Source: Pseudomonas antarctica (GTDB lineage: Bacteria; Pseudomonadota; Gammaproteobacteria; Pseudomonadales; Pseudomonadaceae). From it: a DNA stretch of 64,000 nucleotides. The DNA lies in NCBI RefSeq assembly GCF_001647715.1, contig NZ_CP015600.1:4898001-4962000 (forward strand), in the 5' to 3' direction. The notes under the pieces were generated by a model. It did not search any database, was not told the origin of the DNA, and saw only the letters and a program-made list of their open reading frames with translations. Positions 28,060 to 37,544 of this stretch are shown here, in pieces; within the stretch, counting starts at the first letter, position 1, and every line of letters starts with the position of its first letter. A program made the translations under genes and the position numbers.

Positions 28060-29005
28060 TCAAACGCTCCACGGTCTTGGCCCACATCTCATCGACCGGT
28101 GCCTGCAGCTTCAGCTCACCGCCATCGGGCAACGGCACCGTCAGCATGTAGGCGTGCAGGAACAGGCGCTTGCCGCCCAGGTCGCGAATTTCCTTGGAGA
28201 AATCCTCGTCGCCGTACTTGGTGTCGCCCGCAATGCAGTGACCTGCGTGCAGCGTATGCACGCGAATCTGGTGGGTACGACCGGTCACCGGCTTGGCCTC
28301 GACCAAGGTGGCGAAGTCGCCGAAGCGGCGCAGCACCTTGAACAGGGTCAGGGCTTCTTTGCCCTCCTCGTCCACTTCGACCATACGCTCGCCGGAGCGC
28401 AGGTTGCTCTTCTGCAACGGCGCGCGGACGCTCTTGATGGAACTGGCCCAATTGCCCCGTACCAACGCCATGTAGCGTTTGTCCACACCATCGCCACGCA
28501 GGGCGGTGTGCAGATGGCGCAACATGCTGCGTTTTTTGGCGATCATCAACAGGCCCGACGTGTCACGGTCAAGGCGATGAACCAGTTCCAGCTCCTTGGC
28601 ATCCGGACGCAACTGACGAAAGGCCTCGATCACGCCGAACGTCAGGCCGCTGCCACCGTGAACCGCAATGCCGCAGGGCTTGTTGATCACGATCAGTTTG
28701 TTGTCTTCGAAGACAATCGAGGCTTCAAGGCGCTGCAACAGGCCTTGGGCCAGTGGCACCGGCTCGTCGCGCTCAGGCACGCGCACGGGCGGCACACGGA
28801 CGATATCGCCCGCCTGCAGCTTGTACTCGGGCTTGATCCGACCCTTGTTCACGCGCACTTCGCCTTTACGCAAGATGCGGTAGATCAAGGTCTTGGGCAC
28901 GCCTTTGAGCCTGGCCAGGAGAAAGTTGTCAATGCGTTGGCCGGCATATTCCGGCGAGACCTCAAGCAGCTGGACGCTGGGGGTCTGGGGGGCGGTAGTC
29001 GTCAT
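28046..29005 (-). CDS. rluC: 23S rRNA pseudouridine synthase RluC
   Basis: 319 residues: N-terminal S4 RNA-binding domain ([23 protein letters not shown], near 22-45) and a catalytic domain with Asp in [15 protein letters not shown] (near 143). It makes pseudouridines in helix regions of 23S rRNA. It is divergent from rne, an arrangement conserved across gamma-proteobacteria, which favours RluC over RluD. Confidence 0.93.
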   Translation of the reverse strand: MTTTAPQTPSVQLLEVSPEYAGQRIDNFLLARLKGVPKTLIYRILRKGEVRVNKGRIKPEYKLQAGDIVRVPPVRVPERDEPVPLAQGLLQRLEASIVFEDNKLIVINKPCGIAVHGGSGLTFGVIEAFRQLRPDAKELELVHRLDRDTSGLLMIAKKRSMLRHLHTALRGDGVDKRYMALVRGNWASSIKSVRAPLQKSNLRSGERMVEVDEEGKEALTLFKVLRRFGDFATLVEAKPVTGRTHQIRVHTLHAGHCIAGDTKYGDEDFSKEIRDLGGKRLFLHAYMLTVPLPDGGELKLQAPVDEMWAKTVERLSVAP

Positions 29006-29764
29006 GGCGGCGATGATAACAATTTTTTATGGAATTGAAGCACTTAATCATTGCTGCTATAGTCGCGAACGCCGCCAAAAGCGGCCTGGACAGAGGACTT
29101 GCGGCAAATTGCCGGCCCTGACCATCGCAATTCATCAGGACGCGAGGCCGTCCTACGGGGCTTTCGCCACCTTGGAAGGCTCAAGATTGTAACAAGCGCA
29201 GGTGACATGAGGCCTGAAGCGAGTGCAGAAAGCAGAGTGAATACTCGCGTTCTGCGCCGATATTTACGGCCAGTTCACAAAGTGCAGTCAGTCTTGAGCC
29301 AGACCATGGCGAATACTTCGGAAACAACGCCTGTTAAGAGCTGAGTGAGAGCGCAATCGCCCACACCTAGTCTTGTTTAGCCATGAGCGTGGACTCCCCA
29401 TTGGAGAACACGGTAAATGCCAACCCGCTGCGGATTCTGCGCGCGGCAGCACCCGAATTATCAGGGATACGTGTAGGGTGGAGATGCACAACCGTCGGAC
29501 CGTGTAGCACTAGGCTTATATTTAGACGCTTCATCTCGTCCACAGTCGCCGGTTGATTCCTCCTCCTGACCTTAGCTTTTGTTGAAGTGGTGCCTTTGTC
29601 ACCACCGCTAACAAGCAGGACGCGTCCGTCGCGATACCGGCCCACATTGGCGGGTATTGCTGGACACTGGAGTGGCCAACCACTCTTGACGCACCTGACA
29701 CCGACCGTGAGAAGTCGTGTGTGCCGAACGCCGTTTCCGGCAGCCCGGAAACCGACGGTACAAC
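29006..29764 (+). promoter_or_regulatory. Long untranslated leader of rne
   Basis: A 759-bp gap without a credible gene. If transcription begins near 29070 from the promoter at 29035-29063, the rne mRNA leader is about 695 nt. In E. coli the rne leader (361 nt) folds into hairpins that bring RNase E to its own mRNA for feedback control; the length here suggests the same role. Short open frames inside (such as 29099-29344) lack ribosome sites. Confidence 0.6.
29035..29063 (+). promoter_or_regulatory. Sigma-70-type promoter of rne
   Basis: TTGAAG (29035-29040), a 17-bp spacer and TATAGT (29058-29063) preceded by TGC form a good promoter just upstream of the rluC start on the opposite strand. 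Confidence 0.6.
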
Positions 29765-32700
29765 ATGAAAAGAATGCTGATTAACGCAACTCAACCCGAA
29801 GAGTTGCGTGTTGCACTGGTAGATGGCCAACGCCTCTACGACCTGGACATCGAATCCGGTGCACGCGAGCAAAAGAAGGCCAACATCTATAAAGGCCGTA
29901 TTACTCGCATCGAACCAAGCCTTGAGGCTGCCTTTGTCGATTTCGGCTCCGAGCGCCACGGCTTCCTGCCCCTCAAAGAAATCTCCCGCGAATACTTCAA
30001 GAAAGCCCCTGAAGGCCGCGTGAACATCAAGGACGTCCTGAGCGAAGGCCAGGAAGTCATCGTTCAGGTCGAAAAAGAAGAACGTGGCAACAAGGGCGCA
30101 GCCCTGACCACGTTCATCAGCCTGGCTGGCCGTTACCTGGTCCTGATGCCGAACAACCCACGTGCCGGCGGCATTTCCCGTCGCATCGAAGGCGAAGAGC
30201 GCAACGAGTTGCGTGAAGCGCTGAACGGCCTGGTTGCACCGGCCGACATGGGCTTGATCGTTCGCACTGCCGGCCTTGGCCGCAGCAGCGAAGAAATGCA
30301 GTGGGACCTCGACTACCTGCTGCAACTGTGGACCGCTATCAAAGAAGCGTCCCTGGATCGTTCCGCGCCATTCCTGATCTATCAGGAAAGCAACGTGATC
30401 ATCCGCGCCATCCGCGATTACCTGCGCCAGGACATCGGCGAAGTGCTGATCGACAGCGTTGAAGCCCAGGACGAAGCCCTGACCTTTATCCGCCAGGTGA
30501 TGCCGCAGTACGCCAGCAAGATCAAGCTGTACGAAGACAGCGTTCCGCTGTTCAACCGTTTTCAGATCGAAAGCCAGATCGAGACCGCCTTCCAGCGCGT
30601 CGTCGAACTGCCTTCCGGCGGCTCCATTGTTATCGACCCGACCGAAGCCCTGGTGTCCATCGACATCAACTCGGCGCGCGCTACCAAAGGTAGCGACATC
30701 GAAGAAACCGCCCTGCAGACCAACCTGGAAGCGGCTGAAGAAATCGCCCGCCAGCTGCGCCTGCGTGATATCGGCGGCCTGATCGTGATCGACTTCATCG
30801 ACATGACCCCGGCCAAGAACCAGCGCGCCGTGGAAGAGAAAGTCCGCGAATGCCTGGAAGCTGACCGCGCCCGCGTACAAGTTGGCCGTATCTCGCGCTT
30901 CGGCCTGCTGGAAATGTCCCGTCAGCGCCTGCGCCCATCCCTGGGTGAAAGCAGCGGCATCGTCTGCCCGCGTTGCAACGGCACCGGCATCATCCGTGAC
31001 GTTGAATCGCTGTCCCTGGCGATCCTGCGCCTGATCGAAGAAGAAGCCCTGAAAGACCGCACCGCCGAAGTCCGCGCACAAGTGCCGATCCCGGTTGCAG
31101 CCTTCCTGCTCAACGAAAAACGCAACTCGATCACCAAGATTGAACTGCGCACCCGTGCCCGTATCGTCATCCTGCCGAACGATCACCTCGAAACGCCGCA
31201 CTTCGAAGTGCAGCGCCTGCGCGATGACAGCCCGGAAGCTCACAGCGGCCAGTCCAGCTACGAAATCGCTGCTGCCGCTGCGGAAGTTGAAGAAGTCCAG
31301 CCGGCCGCCGCAACCCGCACACTGGTTCGCCAGGAAGCTGCCGTGAAGACTGCACCAGCGCGCGCCAATGCACCGGTTCCGACCGAAGTGGCTGCACCGG
31401 TTGCCGCCCCTGCCGCCATGCCTGAGCCAAGCCTGTTCAAAGGCCTGGTGAAGTCGCTGGTGAGCCTGTTCGCCACCAAAGAAGAGCCTGTGGCTCCGGT
31501 TGTGGTTGAAAAACCAGCCGCCGAGCGTCCGGCCCGTAACGAAGAACGTCGCAACGGTCGCCAGCAAAGCCGTAACCGCAACGGTCGCCGTGACGAAGAG
31601 CGCAAGCCTCGCGAAGAACGTGCACCGCGTGAAGAACGCGCGCCACGTGAAGAGCGTGCACCTCGCGAAGCCCGTGAAGAAACCCCAACCGTAGCCCGTG
31701 AAGAACGTGCACCGCGTGAAGAGCGCGCACCACGTACTCCGCGCGCACCGCGTGAAGATCGCAAGCCACGTGGCGAGCGCGAAGAACGTGTGCGTGAACT
31801 GCGCGAGCCGCTGGACGCCGCTCCGGCCGTTGCTGCCGAAGCTGCCAGCGAAGAACGTCCGGCTCGCCAGCCGCGTGAAGAACGCGCCCCACGTGAAGAG
31901 CGCCAGCCGCGCCCACCGCGTGAAGAGCGTCAACCACGCGCCGAGCAAGCCGCTGCCGCCAGCGAAGAAGATGAAGAAGTGCTGACCGGCGAAGAGCAGT
32001 TGCAGGAAGATGGCCAGGACAACGCCGAAGGCGATCGTCCACGCCGCCGCTCCCGTGGCCAGCGTCGTCGCAGCAACCGTCGTGAGCGTCAGCGTGATGC
32101 CAATGGCAATGTGATCGAAGGCTCGGAAGAGACCGGCGAGCACACTGAAGCCGCAACCGCAGAACCGACCGGCGCCGAACTGGCTGCCGGCCTGGCTGTG
32201 ACGGCTGCCGTTGCCAGCACCGTCATCAGCGCACCGGCTGAAGCCCAGGCCTACGAGCAAGCTGAACGCGCTACTGCTGCCGTCGAAGAGACAGCAGCTG
32301 TAGAAGCGCCAGTCGCTGAAGCCCCGGCAGTTGAAACCCCTGTCGTCGAAGCAATCACCCCGATCGAAGCCCCAGCGGTTCCGGAAGTGGAAGTTGCGCC
32401 GGTTCGCGAAGCCCAACCAGAAGTGGAAGTGGCTGCTGTTGAGCCTGCACCGGTGGTTGAAGCTCAGCCAGTGGTTGAAGCCGCCGTTGAAGCACCGGTT
32501 GTCGAAGAAGCAGCCCCGGCAGTGCGTGAAGTTCGCGAAGAACAGACCGCGTTCCAGTGGACTGCCGAGCCAGCCGCACCGGTTGAAGCGCCAACCCCTG
32601 CCCCAGTGGCAGAAGAGGCACCGGCCCCGGTTGCCGACGTGGTTGAAGCTGCCCCGGTCGTGGTGCCTGCGCCAGTGGTTGAAGCGCCAGTGGTTGAACC

Positions 32701-32947
32701 AGTGGTTGCCGAGGTCGCCGCTCCGGTGGTTGAAGCCGCTCCTGCCAGCGCCCTGACCGATAACGGCCGCGCGCCGAACGACCCACGTGAAGTGCGTCGT
32801 CGTCGCAAGGAAGCTGAAGCAGCCGCTGCTGCAGCCGCTGCCGCACCGGCTGCTGCCGAAGTGGTCGAGGCGCCAGCCCCGGTCGTTGAAGCTGTGGTTG
32901 AGCACAAGGCCTTGGAAGAAGAGCACGAACCTAAACCCTTCGTCTGA
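29765..32947 (+). CDS. rne: Ribonuclease E
   Basis: 1060 residues; main endonuclease of mRNA decay and rRNA/tRNA processing and scaffold of the degradosome. [21 protein letters not shown] starts the RNase H-like/S1 part; the S1 domain spans about 35-125, the DNase-I-like catalytic part holds [10 protein letters not shown] and VIDFIDM (metal Asp near 303 and 346), and CPRCNG (near 404) is the Zn-link. Residues 600 to 760 are Arg/Glu/Pro repeats (REERAP units), likely RNA-binding; 830 to 1050 are Ala/Pro/Val/Glu-rich and probably disordered. An upstream in-frame start is rejected since homology begins here. Confidence 0.96.
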   Translation: MKRMLINATQPEELRVALVDGQRLYDLDIESGAREQKKANIYKGRITRIEPSLEAAFVDFGSERHGFLPLKEISREYFKKAPEGRVNIKDVLSEGQEVIVQVEKEERGNKGAALTTFISLAGRYLVLMPNNPRAGGISRRIEGEERNELREALNGLVAPADMGLIVRTAGLGRSSEEMQWDLDYLLQLWTAIKEASLDRSAPFLIYQESNVIIRAIRDYLRQDIGEVLIDSVEAQDEALTFIRQVMPQYASKIKLYEDSVPLFNRFQIESQIETAFQRVVELPSGGSIVIDPTEALVSIDINSARATKGSDIEETALQTNLEAAEEIARQLRLRDIGGLIVIDFIDMTPAKNQRAVEEKVRECLEADRARVQVGRISRFGLLEMSRQRLRPSLGESSGIVCPRCNGTGIIRDVESLSLAILRLIEEEALKDRTAEVRAQVPIPVAAFLLNEKRNSITKIELRTRARIVILPNDHLETPHFEVQRLRDDSPEAHSGQSSYEIAAAAAEVEEVQPAAATRTLVRQEAAVKTAPARANAPVPTEVAAPVAAPAAMPEPSLFKGLVKSLVSLFATKEEPVAPVVVEKPAAERPARNEERRNGRQQSRNRNGRRDEERKPREERAPREERAPREERAPREAREETPTVAREERAPREERAPRTPRAPREDRKPRGEREERVRELREPLDAAPAVAAEAASEERPARQPREERAPREERQPRPPREERQPRAEQAAAASEEDEEVLTGEEQLQEDGQDNAEGDRPRRRSRGQRRRSNRRERQRDANGNVIEGSEETGEHTEAATAEPTGAELAAGLAVTAAVASTVISAPAEAQAYEQAERATAAVEETAAVEAPVAEAPAVETPVVEAITPIEAPAVPEVEVAPVREAQPEVEVAAVEPAPVVEAQPVVEAAVEAPVVEEAAPAVREVREEQTAFQWTAEPAAPVEAPTPAPVAEEAPAPVADVVEAAPVVVPAPVVEAPVVEPVVAEVAAPVVEAAPASALTDNGRAPNDPREVRRRRKEAEAAAAAAAAAPAAAEVVEAPAPVVEAVVEHKALEEEHEPKPFV

Positions 32948-32961
32948 TTCCATCCGCCACT

Positions 32962-32998
32962 AAAAAGCCCCGCCTGAGTGATCAGGCGGGGCTTTTTT
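32962..32998 (+). terminator. rne terminator
   Basis: AAAAAGCCCCGCCTGA and its complement TCAGGCGGGGCTTTTTT form a strong hairpin with a T run 15 bp after the rne stop. Confidence 0.9.
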
Positions 32999-33034
32999 AT
33001 GGGCGATTAACGTGAGTCTTGTGGAGATCCCCCT

Positions 33035-33121
33035 GTGGGAGCGGGCTTGCTCGCGAAAGCGCTGGATCAGTCACCAGACTCATTGACTGGCACTGCGCAT
33101 TCGCGAGCAGCCCGCCCCCGC
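33035..33121. repeat. REPIN downstream of rne
   Basis: Left half GTGGGAGCGGGCTTGC is intact; the right half (GCGAGCAGCCCGCCCCCGC) has lost a base and drifted. It touches the 3' end of the MocA-like gene. Confidence 0.82.
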
Positions 33122-33123
33122 GT

Positions 33124-33714
33124 TTAGTCCGCGCTGAAACTCAACCTGTGCGGCAGATCCACATCCCAAAGCACGCCACGGTCATGCACCTGAACCTCCA
33201 CAACCTTCGCGCCGGCCAATAACGGCTTGGCGCCACGGTCACCGACCAGTGCCATCAAGCCCGGCCCAAACGCACGATCAAACGCCACCGGATGCCCATA
33301 TTCACCCGCATGTACGAGCACGCTGATACCACCCTCCTCCAGCGCGTCAATCACCCGCTCAATACTCGAGGATTGAATAAATGGCATATCCCCCAGCACC
33401 ACGAGCCAACCCTCCGCTGAACCGCTGGCCGTAACGGCTGCCGCGAGACTGTCACCCATGCCGGCCGAGTGCAGCAGCAACACGTCGCAGCCATGGGCCC
33501 GCGCTAGGCGAATCACTTCCAGGCGATCCGGCGAGGTCACGACCCAGCGCTTTACCACGCGCTCAGGCAAATTCACCAGCACCTGTTCGATCACCGGCCG
33601 TGTCACGCCATCGCGCCCCAAGCAATCAGCCAGCAATTTATCCTGATCCGCGCCCGCCTCAGCCCGAAAACGACTCCCCTGCCCGGCCGCCAGCACAATC
33701 GCTGTGACCGTCAT
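33124..33714 (-). CDS. MobA/MocA-like nucleotidyltransferase
   Basis: 196 residues. The N-terminal VLAAGQGSRF and K of DQDKLL form the nucleotide-binding loop of the MobA-like family; LGDMPFI holds the metal Asp and GHPVAFDR is a further conserved site. It probably adds CMP or GMP to molybdopterin for a xanthine-dehydrogenase-type enzyme, as it overlaps the XdhC-like gene by 4 bp. The host Mo-enzyme genes are not in view. Confidence 0.85.
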   Translation of the reverse strand: MTVTAIVLAAGQGSRFRAEAGADQDKLLADCLGRDGVTRPVIEQVLVNLPERVVKRWVVTSPDRLEVIRLARAHGCDVLLLHSAGMGDSLAAAVTASGSAEGWLVVLGDMPFIQSSSIERVIDALEEGGISVLVHAGEYGHPVAFDRAFGPGLMALVGDRGAKPLLAGAKVVEVQVHDRGVLWDVDLPHRLSFSAD

Positions 33715-34697
33715 TCAACCGCCATTGGCAGTGGCTTTTTTTGCACTGGCGCCACGCCATTCTTGATCGCGACAATTTCCGCCATCAACGACAACGCAAT
33801 CTCCGACGGCGTGTGGCTGCCGATATGCAAACCGATCGGCCCATGCAATCGTGCGATCGCCTCCGGCGACAAGCCCAGCGCAGCCAGGTACTCGCGGCGC
33901 TTTTGGCTATTAAGCCGCGAACCGAGCGCGCCGATATAGAACGCACTGGAATTCAACGCCGTCAGCAACGCCATGTCGTCCAACCGCGGATCGTGGGTCA
34001 GGCAGACGATGGCCGTGCGCTCGTCGGTCTGGATATTCAGCACCGCCTCATCGGGCATGCCTGGCACAAAACGGCCATGTTGCTCTTCCCACCCGTGGAC
34101 GAACTCTTCGCGCGGGTCGCAGATCAACACTTCGAAATCCAGCAACCGCGCCATTTCCGCCACATAACGCGACAGCTGCCCCGCACCGATCAACAACAAG
34201 CGCCAGCGTGGGCCGTAAATGGCGCGTAAGCGTTCGCCATCGAAGGTCACCGCATCTGTCTTGCTCGCAGCACTCAAGCTCACCATGCCGGTGACCAGGT
34301 CCAGCTCTCGGGCGACGACTTCATGCGCCTCGCAACGCTCCAGCAGCTCAGCGACCCAACGCCAGTCGTCCACGCGCTCTTCCGTCAGGCGCAACGTACC
34401 GCCACAAGGCAGGCCAAAACGCGCCGCCTCATCGCGGGTAACGCCGTAGGTCACCAACTGTACCGGCGGGCCGTCATCCACCAATCGGCCATCCTGCAAC
34501 CGCGCGATCAAGTCATCCTCGATGCAGCCGCCGGACACCGACCCGATTACCACACCATCGCCGCGCAAGGCCAACATCGCCCCCGGTGGGCGCGGCGCAC
34601 TGCCCCAGGTCTGGACCACGCTGTACAACACTACTCGCTGCCCGGCGCGGCGCCATTGGAGCACGCTGCGCAGGACATTCAGATCCACGCTATCCAT
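33711..34697 (-). CDS. XdhC/CoxI-family molybdenum-enzyme maturation protein
   Basis: 328 residues. N-terminal XdhC part with GSAPRPPGAMLAL and GSVSGGCIEDDL, C-terminal Rossmann part with LLIGAGQLSRYVAEMARLLDF and HDPRLDD. XdhC proteins bind molybdopterin and help insert the sulfurated cofactor into xanthine dehydrogenase-like enzymes. Coupled with the MocA-like gene it forms a two-gene maturation unit. Which dehydrogenase it serves is unknown from this window. Confidence 0.85.
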   Translation of the reverse strand: MDSVDLNVLRSVLQWRRAGQRVVLYSVVQTWGSAPRPPGAMLALRGDGVVIGSVSGGCIEDDLIARLQDGRLVDDGPPVQLVTYGVTRDEAARFGLPCGGTLRLTEERVDDWRWVAELLERCEAHEVVARELDLVTGMVSLSAASKTDAVTFDGERLRAIYGPRWRLLLIGAGQLSRYVAEMARLLDFEVLICDPREEFVHGWEEQHGRFVPGMPDEAVLNIQTDERTAIVCLTHDPRLDDMALLTALNSSAFYIGALGSRLNSQKRREYLAALGLSPEAIARLHGPIGLHIGSHTPSEIALSLMAEIVAIKNGVAPVQKKPLPMAVE

Positions 34698-34773
34698 CCA
34701 ACCTCCGCCGCGTTATTGATGACGTATTGATTGACTGTAAAGCAAAAGATTCCAAAAGTGGCCGGGCACAAAC

Positions 34774-34803
34774 GCAAACGCCCCGAACAAGTCGGGGCGT
34801 TTG
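34774..34803. terminator. dctA terminator
   Basis: GCAAACGCCCCGA and TCGGGGCGTTTGC form a 13-bp stem with a 4-base loop between dctA and the XdhC gene. The T run is short, but the stem is GC-rich. Confidence 0.75.
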
Positions 34804-34839
34804 CGAGTGGCTTCGGCGTCAGTTCACGCCATCAGCCTG

Positions 34840-36174
34840 TTACTTTACAGCAGCAGGGGCAGGACCTTCGGCCACACCCAGGTCATCTTCCGGACGGGTG
34901 TCGGAGATGCCGGTACCGCCGGACGCCAACTCGCTGTGCAGCTTGTCGGTGTCCAGTTCCTTGACCCACTTGGCCACAACGAGGGTGGCAACGGCGTTAC
35001 CCACCAGGTTGGTCAGTGCGCGGGCTTCAGACATGAAGCGGTCGATACCCAGGATCAGCGCCAGGCCGGCAACCGGCAGGTGACCAACGGCCGACAGGGT
35101 CGCAGCCAGCACGATGAAGCCGCTACCGGTCACGCCTGCAGCGCCTTTGGAGGACAGCAGCAGCACCAGCAGCAGGGTGATCTGGTGGGTGATGTCCATG
35201 TGGGTGTCGGTCGCCTGGGCGATGAACACGGCAGCCATGGTCAGGTAGATCGAAGTACCGTCGAGGTTGAAGGAGTAGCCAGTCGGAATCACCAGGCCTA
35301 CTACGGATTTCTTCGCGCCCAGACGCTCCATCTTGATCAGCATGCGTGGCAGTGCGGATTCGGAGGAGGAAGTGCCCAGTACGATCAACAGTTCTTCACG
35401 GATGTAGCGAACCAGCTTCAACACGCTGAAACCGTGCGCGCGGCAGATGGCGCCCAGCACCACGACCACGAACAGAATGCAGGTGATGTAGAAGCAGATC
35501 ATCAACTGGCCCAGTTGCACCAGGGAACCTACACCGTAGGCGCCGATGGTGAACGCCATGGCGCCCAGGGCACCGAGTGGCGCGAGCTTCATGATCATGT
35601 TGATGATGTTGAACATCACGTGGGCGAAGCGATCAATGAAATCCAGCACCGGCTTGCCGTACGCACCCAGGCGATGCAGGGCAAAACCGAAGATGACCGA
35701 GAACATCAGCACTTGCAGGATGTCGCCGTTGGCGAAGGCGCCGACGATGGTGTTCGGGATCACATTGAGGATGAAGCCAACCACGCTCTGGTCTGCACCG
35801 GCAGTCACGTAGGCAGCGACTTTGGACGCGTCCAGGGTAGCGACGTCGATGTGCATGCCGGCGCCCGGCTGCACAACGTTGACCACGACCAGGCCGATCA
35901 GCAGCGCGATGGTGGAAACAACTTCGAAGTAGAGCAGCGCGTAGCCGCCGGTTTTGCCGACCGATTTCATGCTTTGCATGCCAGCGATGCCGCTGACAAC
36001 GGTGCAGAAGATGATAGGGGCGATGACCATTTTGATCAGCTTGATGAAGCCGTCACCCAGTGGCTTGAGGGCCACACCGGTCTGCGGGTAGAAGTGACCG
36101 AGCAAAATACCGATAACGATTGCAACGATCACCTGGAAATACAGGGATTTGTACAGTGGCTGACGAGTCGTCAT
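34840..36174 (-). CDS. dctA: C4-dicarboxylate:cation symporter DctA
   Basis: 444 residues, DAACS family inner-membrane symporter for succinate, fumarate and malate. The start [20 protein letters not shown] and the motifs [11 protein letters not shown] (near 285) and [22 protein letters not shown] (near 320-340) identify DctA. I use the ATG at 36174; in-frame codons upstream lie in the leader. Control seems clear: a sigma-54 site and twin palindromes stand upstream, as expected for DctB/DctD-type regulation. Confidence 0.93.
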   Translation of the reverse strand: MTTRQPLYKSLYFQVIVAIVIGILLGHFYPQTGVALKPLGDGFIKLIKMVIAPIIFCTVVSGIAGMQSMKSVGKTGGYALLYFEVVSTIALLIGLVVVNVVQPGAGMHIDVATLDASKVAAYVTAGADQSVVGFILNVIPNTIVGAFANGDILQVLMFSVIFGFALHRLGAYGKPVLDFIDRFAHVMFNIINMIMKLAPLGALGAMAFTIGAYGVGSLVQLGQLMICFYITCILFVVVVLGAICRAHGFSVLKLVRYIREELLIVLGTSSSESALPRMLIKMERLGAKKSVVGLVIPTGYSFNLDGTSIYLTMAAVFIAQATDTHMDITHQITLLLVLLLSSKGAAGVTGSGFIVLAATLSAVGHLPVAGLALILGIDRFMSEARALTNLVGNAVATLVVAKWVKELDTDKLHSELASGGTGISDTRPEDDLGVAEGPAPAAVK

Positions 36175-36200
36175 TGCAAAGTTCCTCAATCGCACCGTGT

Positions 36201-36214
36201 GGCAAATATCCGCC
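36201..36214. promoter_or_regulatory. Degenerate third copy of the dctA palindrome in the leader
   Basis: GGCAAATATCCGCC matches 12 of 14 bases of the upstream site GGCGGATATCCGCC but lies between the predicted start of transcription and the dctA ATG. If bound it could act negatively, a common role of a downstream activator site. Confidence 0.4.
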
Positions 36215-36313
36215 ATGCCCACGACACTTGAATTGCGAACCCTCCTGCACTGGAGGGATTTGTTGTTTGCGAGGTCTGGTCTGTAGGAACAAGCCTGCGC
36301 TGTAATCTTTATC

Positions 36314-36328
36314 GCAAACGCCGTGCCA
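36314..36328 (-). promoter_or_regulatory. Sigma-54 promoter of dctA
   Basis: On the minus strand TGGCACG-GCGT-TTGC matches the -24/-12 consensus fully. Transcription should begin near 36302, giving a leader of about 128 nt. Confidence 0.82.
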
Positions 36329-36406
36329 CTTTGCTCAAAATTCCTGAAGGCCTTTAGACATCAGGGCCGGGGGTTTATGTGGGCCCACAGGGGCCACGGG
36401 CAACAT

Positions 36407-36420
36407 GGCGGAAATCCGCC
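36407..36420. promoter_or_regulatory. Enhancer palindrome 1 upstream of dctA
   Basis: GGCGGAAATCCGCC, a 14-bp near-perfect palindrome about 110 bp upstream of the predicted sigma-54 start. With the copy at 36448 it fits a bacterial enhancer-binding protein site (DctD or MifR type). Confidence 0.65.
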
Positions 36421-36447
36421 CACTCACCCCATCCCGTCCTACAATTT

Positions 36448-36461
36448 GGCGGATATCCGCC
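36448..36461. promoter_or_regulatory. Enhancer palindrome 2 upstream of dctA
   Basis: GGCGGATATCCGCC, a perfect 14-bp palindrome exactly 41 bp (about four helical turns) from copy 1, so both face the same side of DNA. It also lies 57 bp before the AraC-type gene, which may therefore be affected. Confidence 0.65.
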
Positions 36462-36517
36462 TTGTCGCCCGTCTTGGTGATGACTAACATCCGTCACTCC
36501 ATGGACGAGGCCCTCAC

Positions 36518-37516
36518 ATGCGTGAACGTACCATCGCCAGCCACTACGCCCGAGCCGCCCTCGGTGGTGCGCGCCGGGCGGGTTACGACTATTCGGGTTT
36601 GTTGCTCCAGATAGGCATTACCCCGGAGTTGCTCACCGAGCCCCGCGCCCGCATCGCCCCGGAACAATTCACCCGGCTGCTGCAAATGCTGTGGCTGGCG
36701 CTGGATGACGAATACCTGGGGTTTGCCGAAGGCCCGAGTAAGCGCGGCACCTTCGCCATGATGTGCCACGCGCTGATTCATTGCCGCACCCTGGAGAAGG
36801 CTCTGGAACGCGGCTTATTATTTTATAGCCTATTCCCACAGGGTCCGCGCTGGCAGCTGACAAAAGAAGGCGACATGGCCCGCTTGAGCCTGGACGATTC
36901 GCAGCTGTGGGACCCGGATCACTTCCTCACTGAATGCCTATTGGTGATCTGGCATCGCTTGGGCAGTTGGTTGATCGGCCAGCGCATCCGGCTGCATCAG
37001 GCAACATTCAGCTACGCGATGCCGGCGCATGCCGGCGAATATGACCTGCTCTTCCCCTGCCCTCAGGTGTTCGGTGCGCCGCACAGCAGCCTGGTATTTC
37101 CCAGTCGCTACCTGAGCCTGCCGCTGCTGCAGGACGAGCGGACCCTCAAGCACTTTCTTGAGCATTCCCCCGCCGACCTGCTGTCCCGGCCGGATGAAGG
37201 CGACAGCCTGAGCAGCCAGTTACGCCGCTTGCTCAGCCGCGACCGCAGCCCTTGGCCTGATCTTGAAGCCGTCGCGCAGCACCTGCATATCAGTGCGCAG
37301 ACCCTGCGCCGGCATTTGCGTGAGGAAGGCACCAGCTTTCAAGCGCTCAAGGATGAGTTGCGGCGAGACATCGCCATCTACCATTTGGGGCGAGCAAATT
37401 TGTCTTTGCAGGAGATCGCCGAGCAGTTGGGTTTTTCCGAACCGTCGGCGTTTCATCGGGCGTTCAAGAAGTGGACGGGACTGACGCCGGGGGCGTATCG
37501 GGCGCAAGAGAGTTAG
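36518..37516 (+). CDS. AraC-family transcriptional regulator (OruR/ArgR-like group)
   Basis: 332 residues. The N-terminal 200 residues resemble the arabinose-binding-like domain of the OruR/VirS group (HYARAALGGARRAGYDYSGLL); the C-terminal double HTH is seen at PDLEAVAQHLHISAQTLRRHLREEG and LQEIAEQLGFSEPSAFHRAF. It is divergent from dctA with 343 bp between. No target operon is adjacent, since downstream lies only repeat DNA. Ligand unknown. Confidence 0.87.
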   Translation: MRERTIASHYARAALGGARRAGYDYSGLLLQIGITPELLTEPRARIAPEQFTRLLQMLWLALDDEYLGFAEGPSKRGTFAMMCHALIHCRTLEKALERGLLFYSLFPQGPRWQLTKEGDMARLSLDDSQLWDPDHFLTECLLVIWHRLGSWLIGQRIRLHQATFSYAMPAHAGEYDLLFPCPQVFGAPHSSLVFPSRYLSLPLLQDERTLKHFLEHSPADLLSRPDEGDSLSSQLRRLLSRDRSPWPDLEAVAQHLHISAQTLRRHLREEGTSFQALKDELRRDIAIYHLGRANLSLQEIAEQLGFSEPSAFHRAFKKWTGLTPGAYRAQES

Positions 37517-37544
37517 AGGGGGTTACCTGGGTGGGCCTCATCGC

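Noticed and set aside
29531..32953. A 1140-codon open frame on the minus strand opposite rne
   Set aside because: It mirrors the strongly biased codons of rne; the product is a Phe/Gly/Arg-rich string with no domain, and has no ribosome site. The plus-strand RNase E is certain.
34801..36231. 476-codon frame opposite dctA
   Set aside because: Gln/His/Asp-rich shadow of the transporter gene; no family features.
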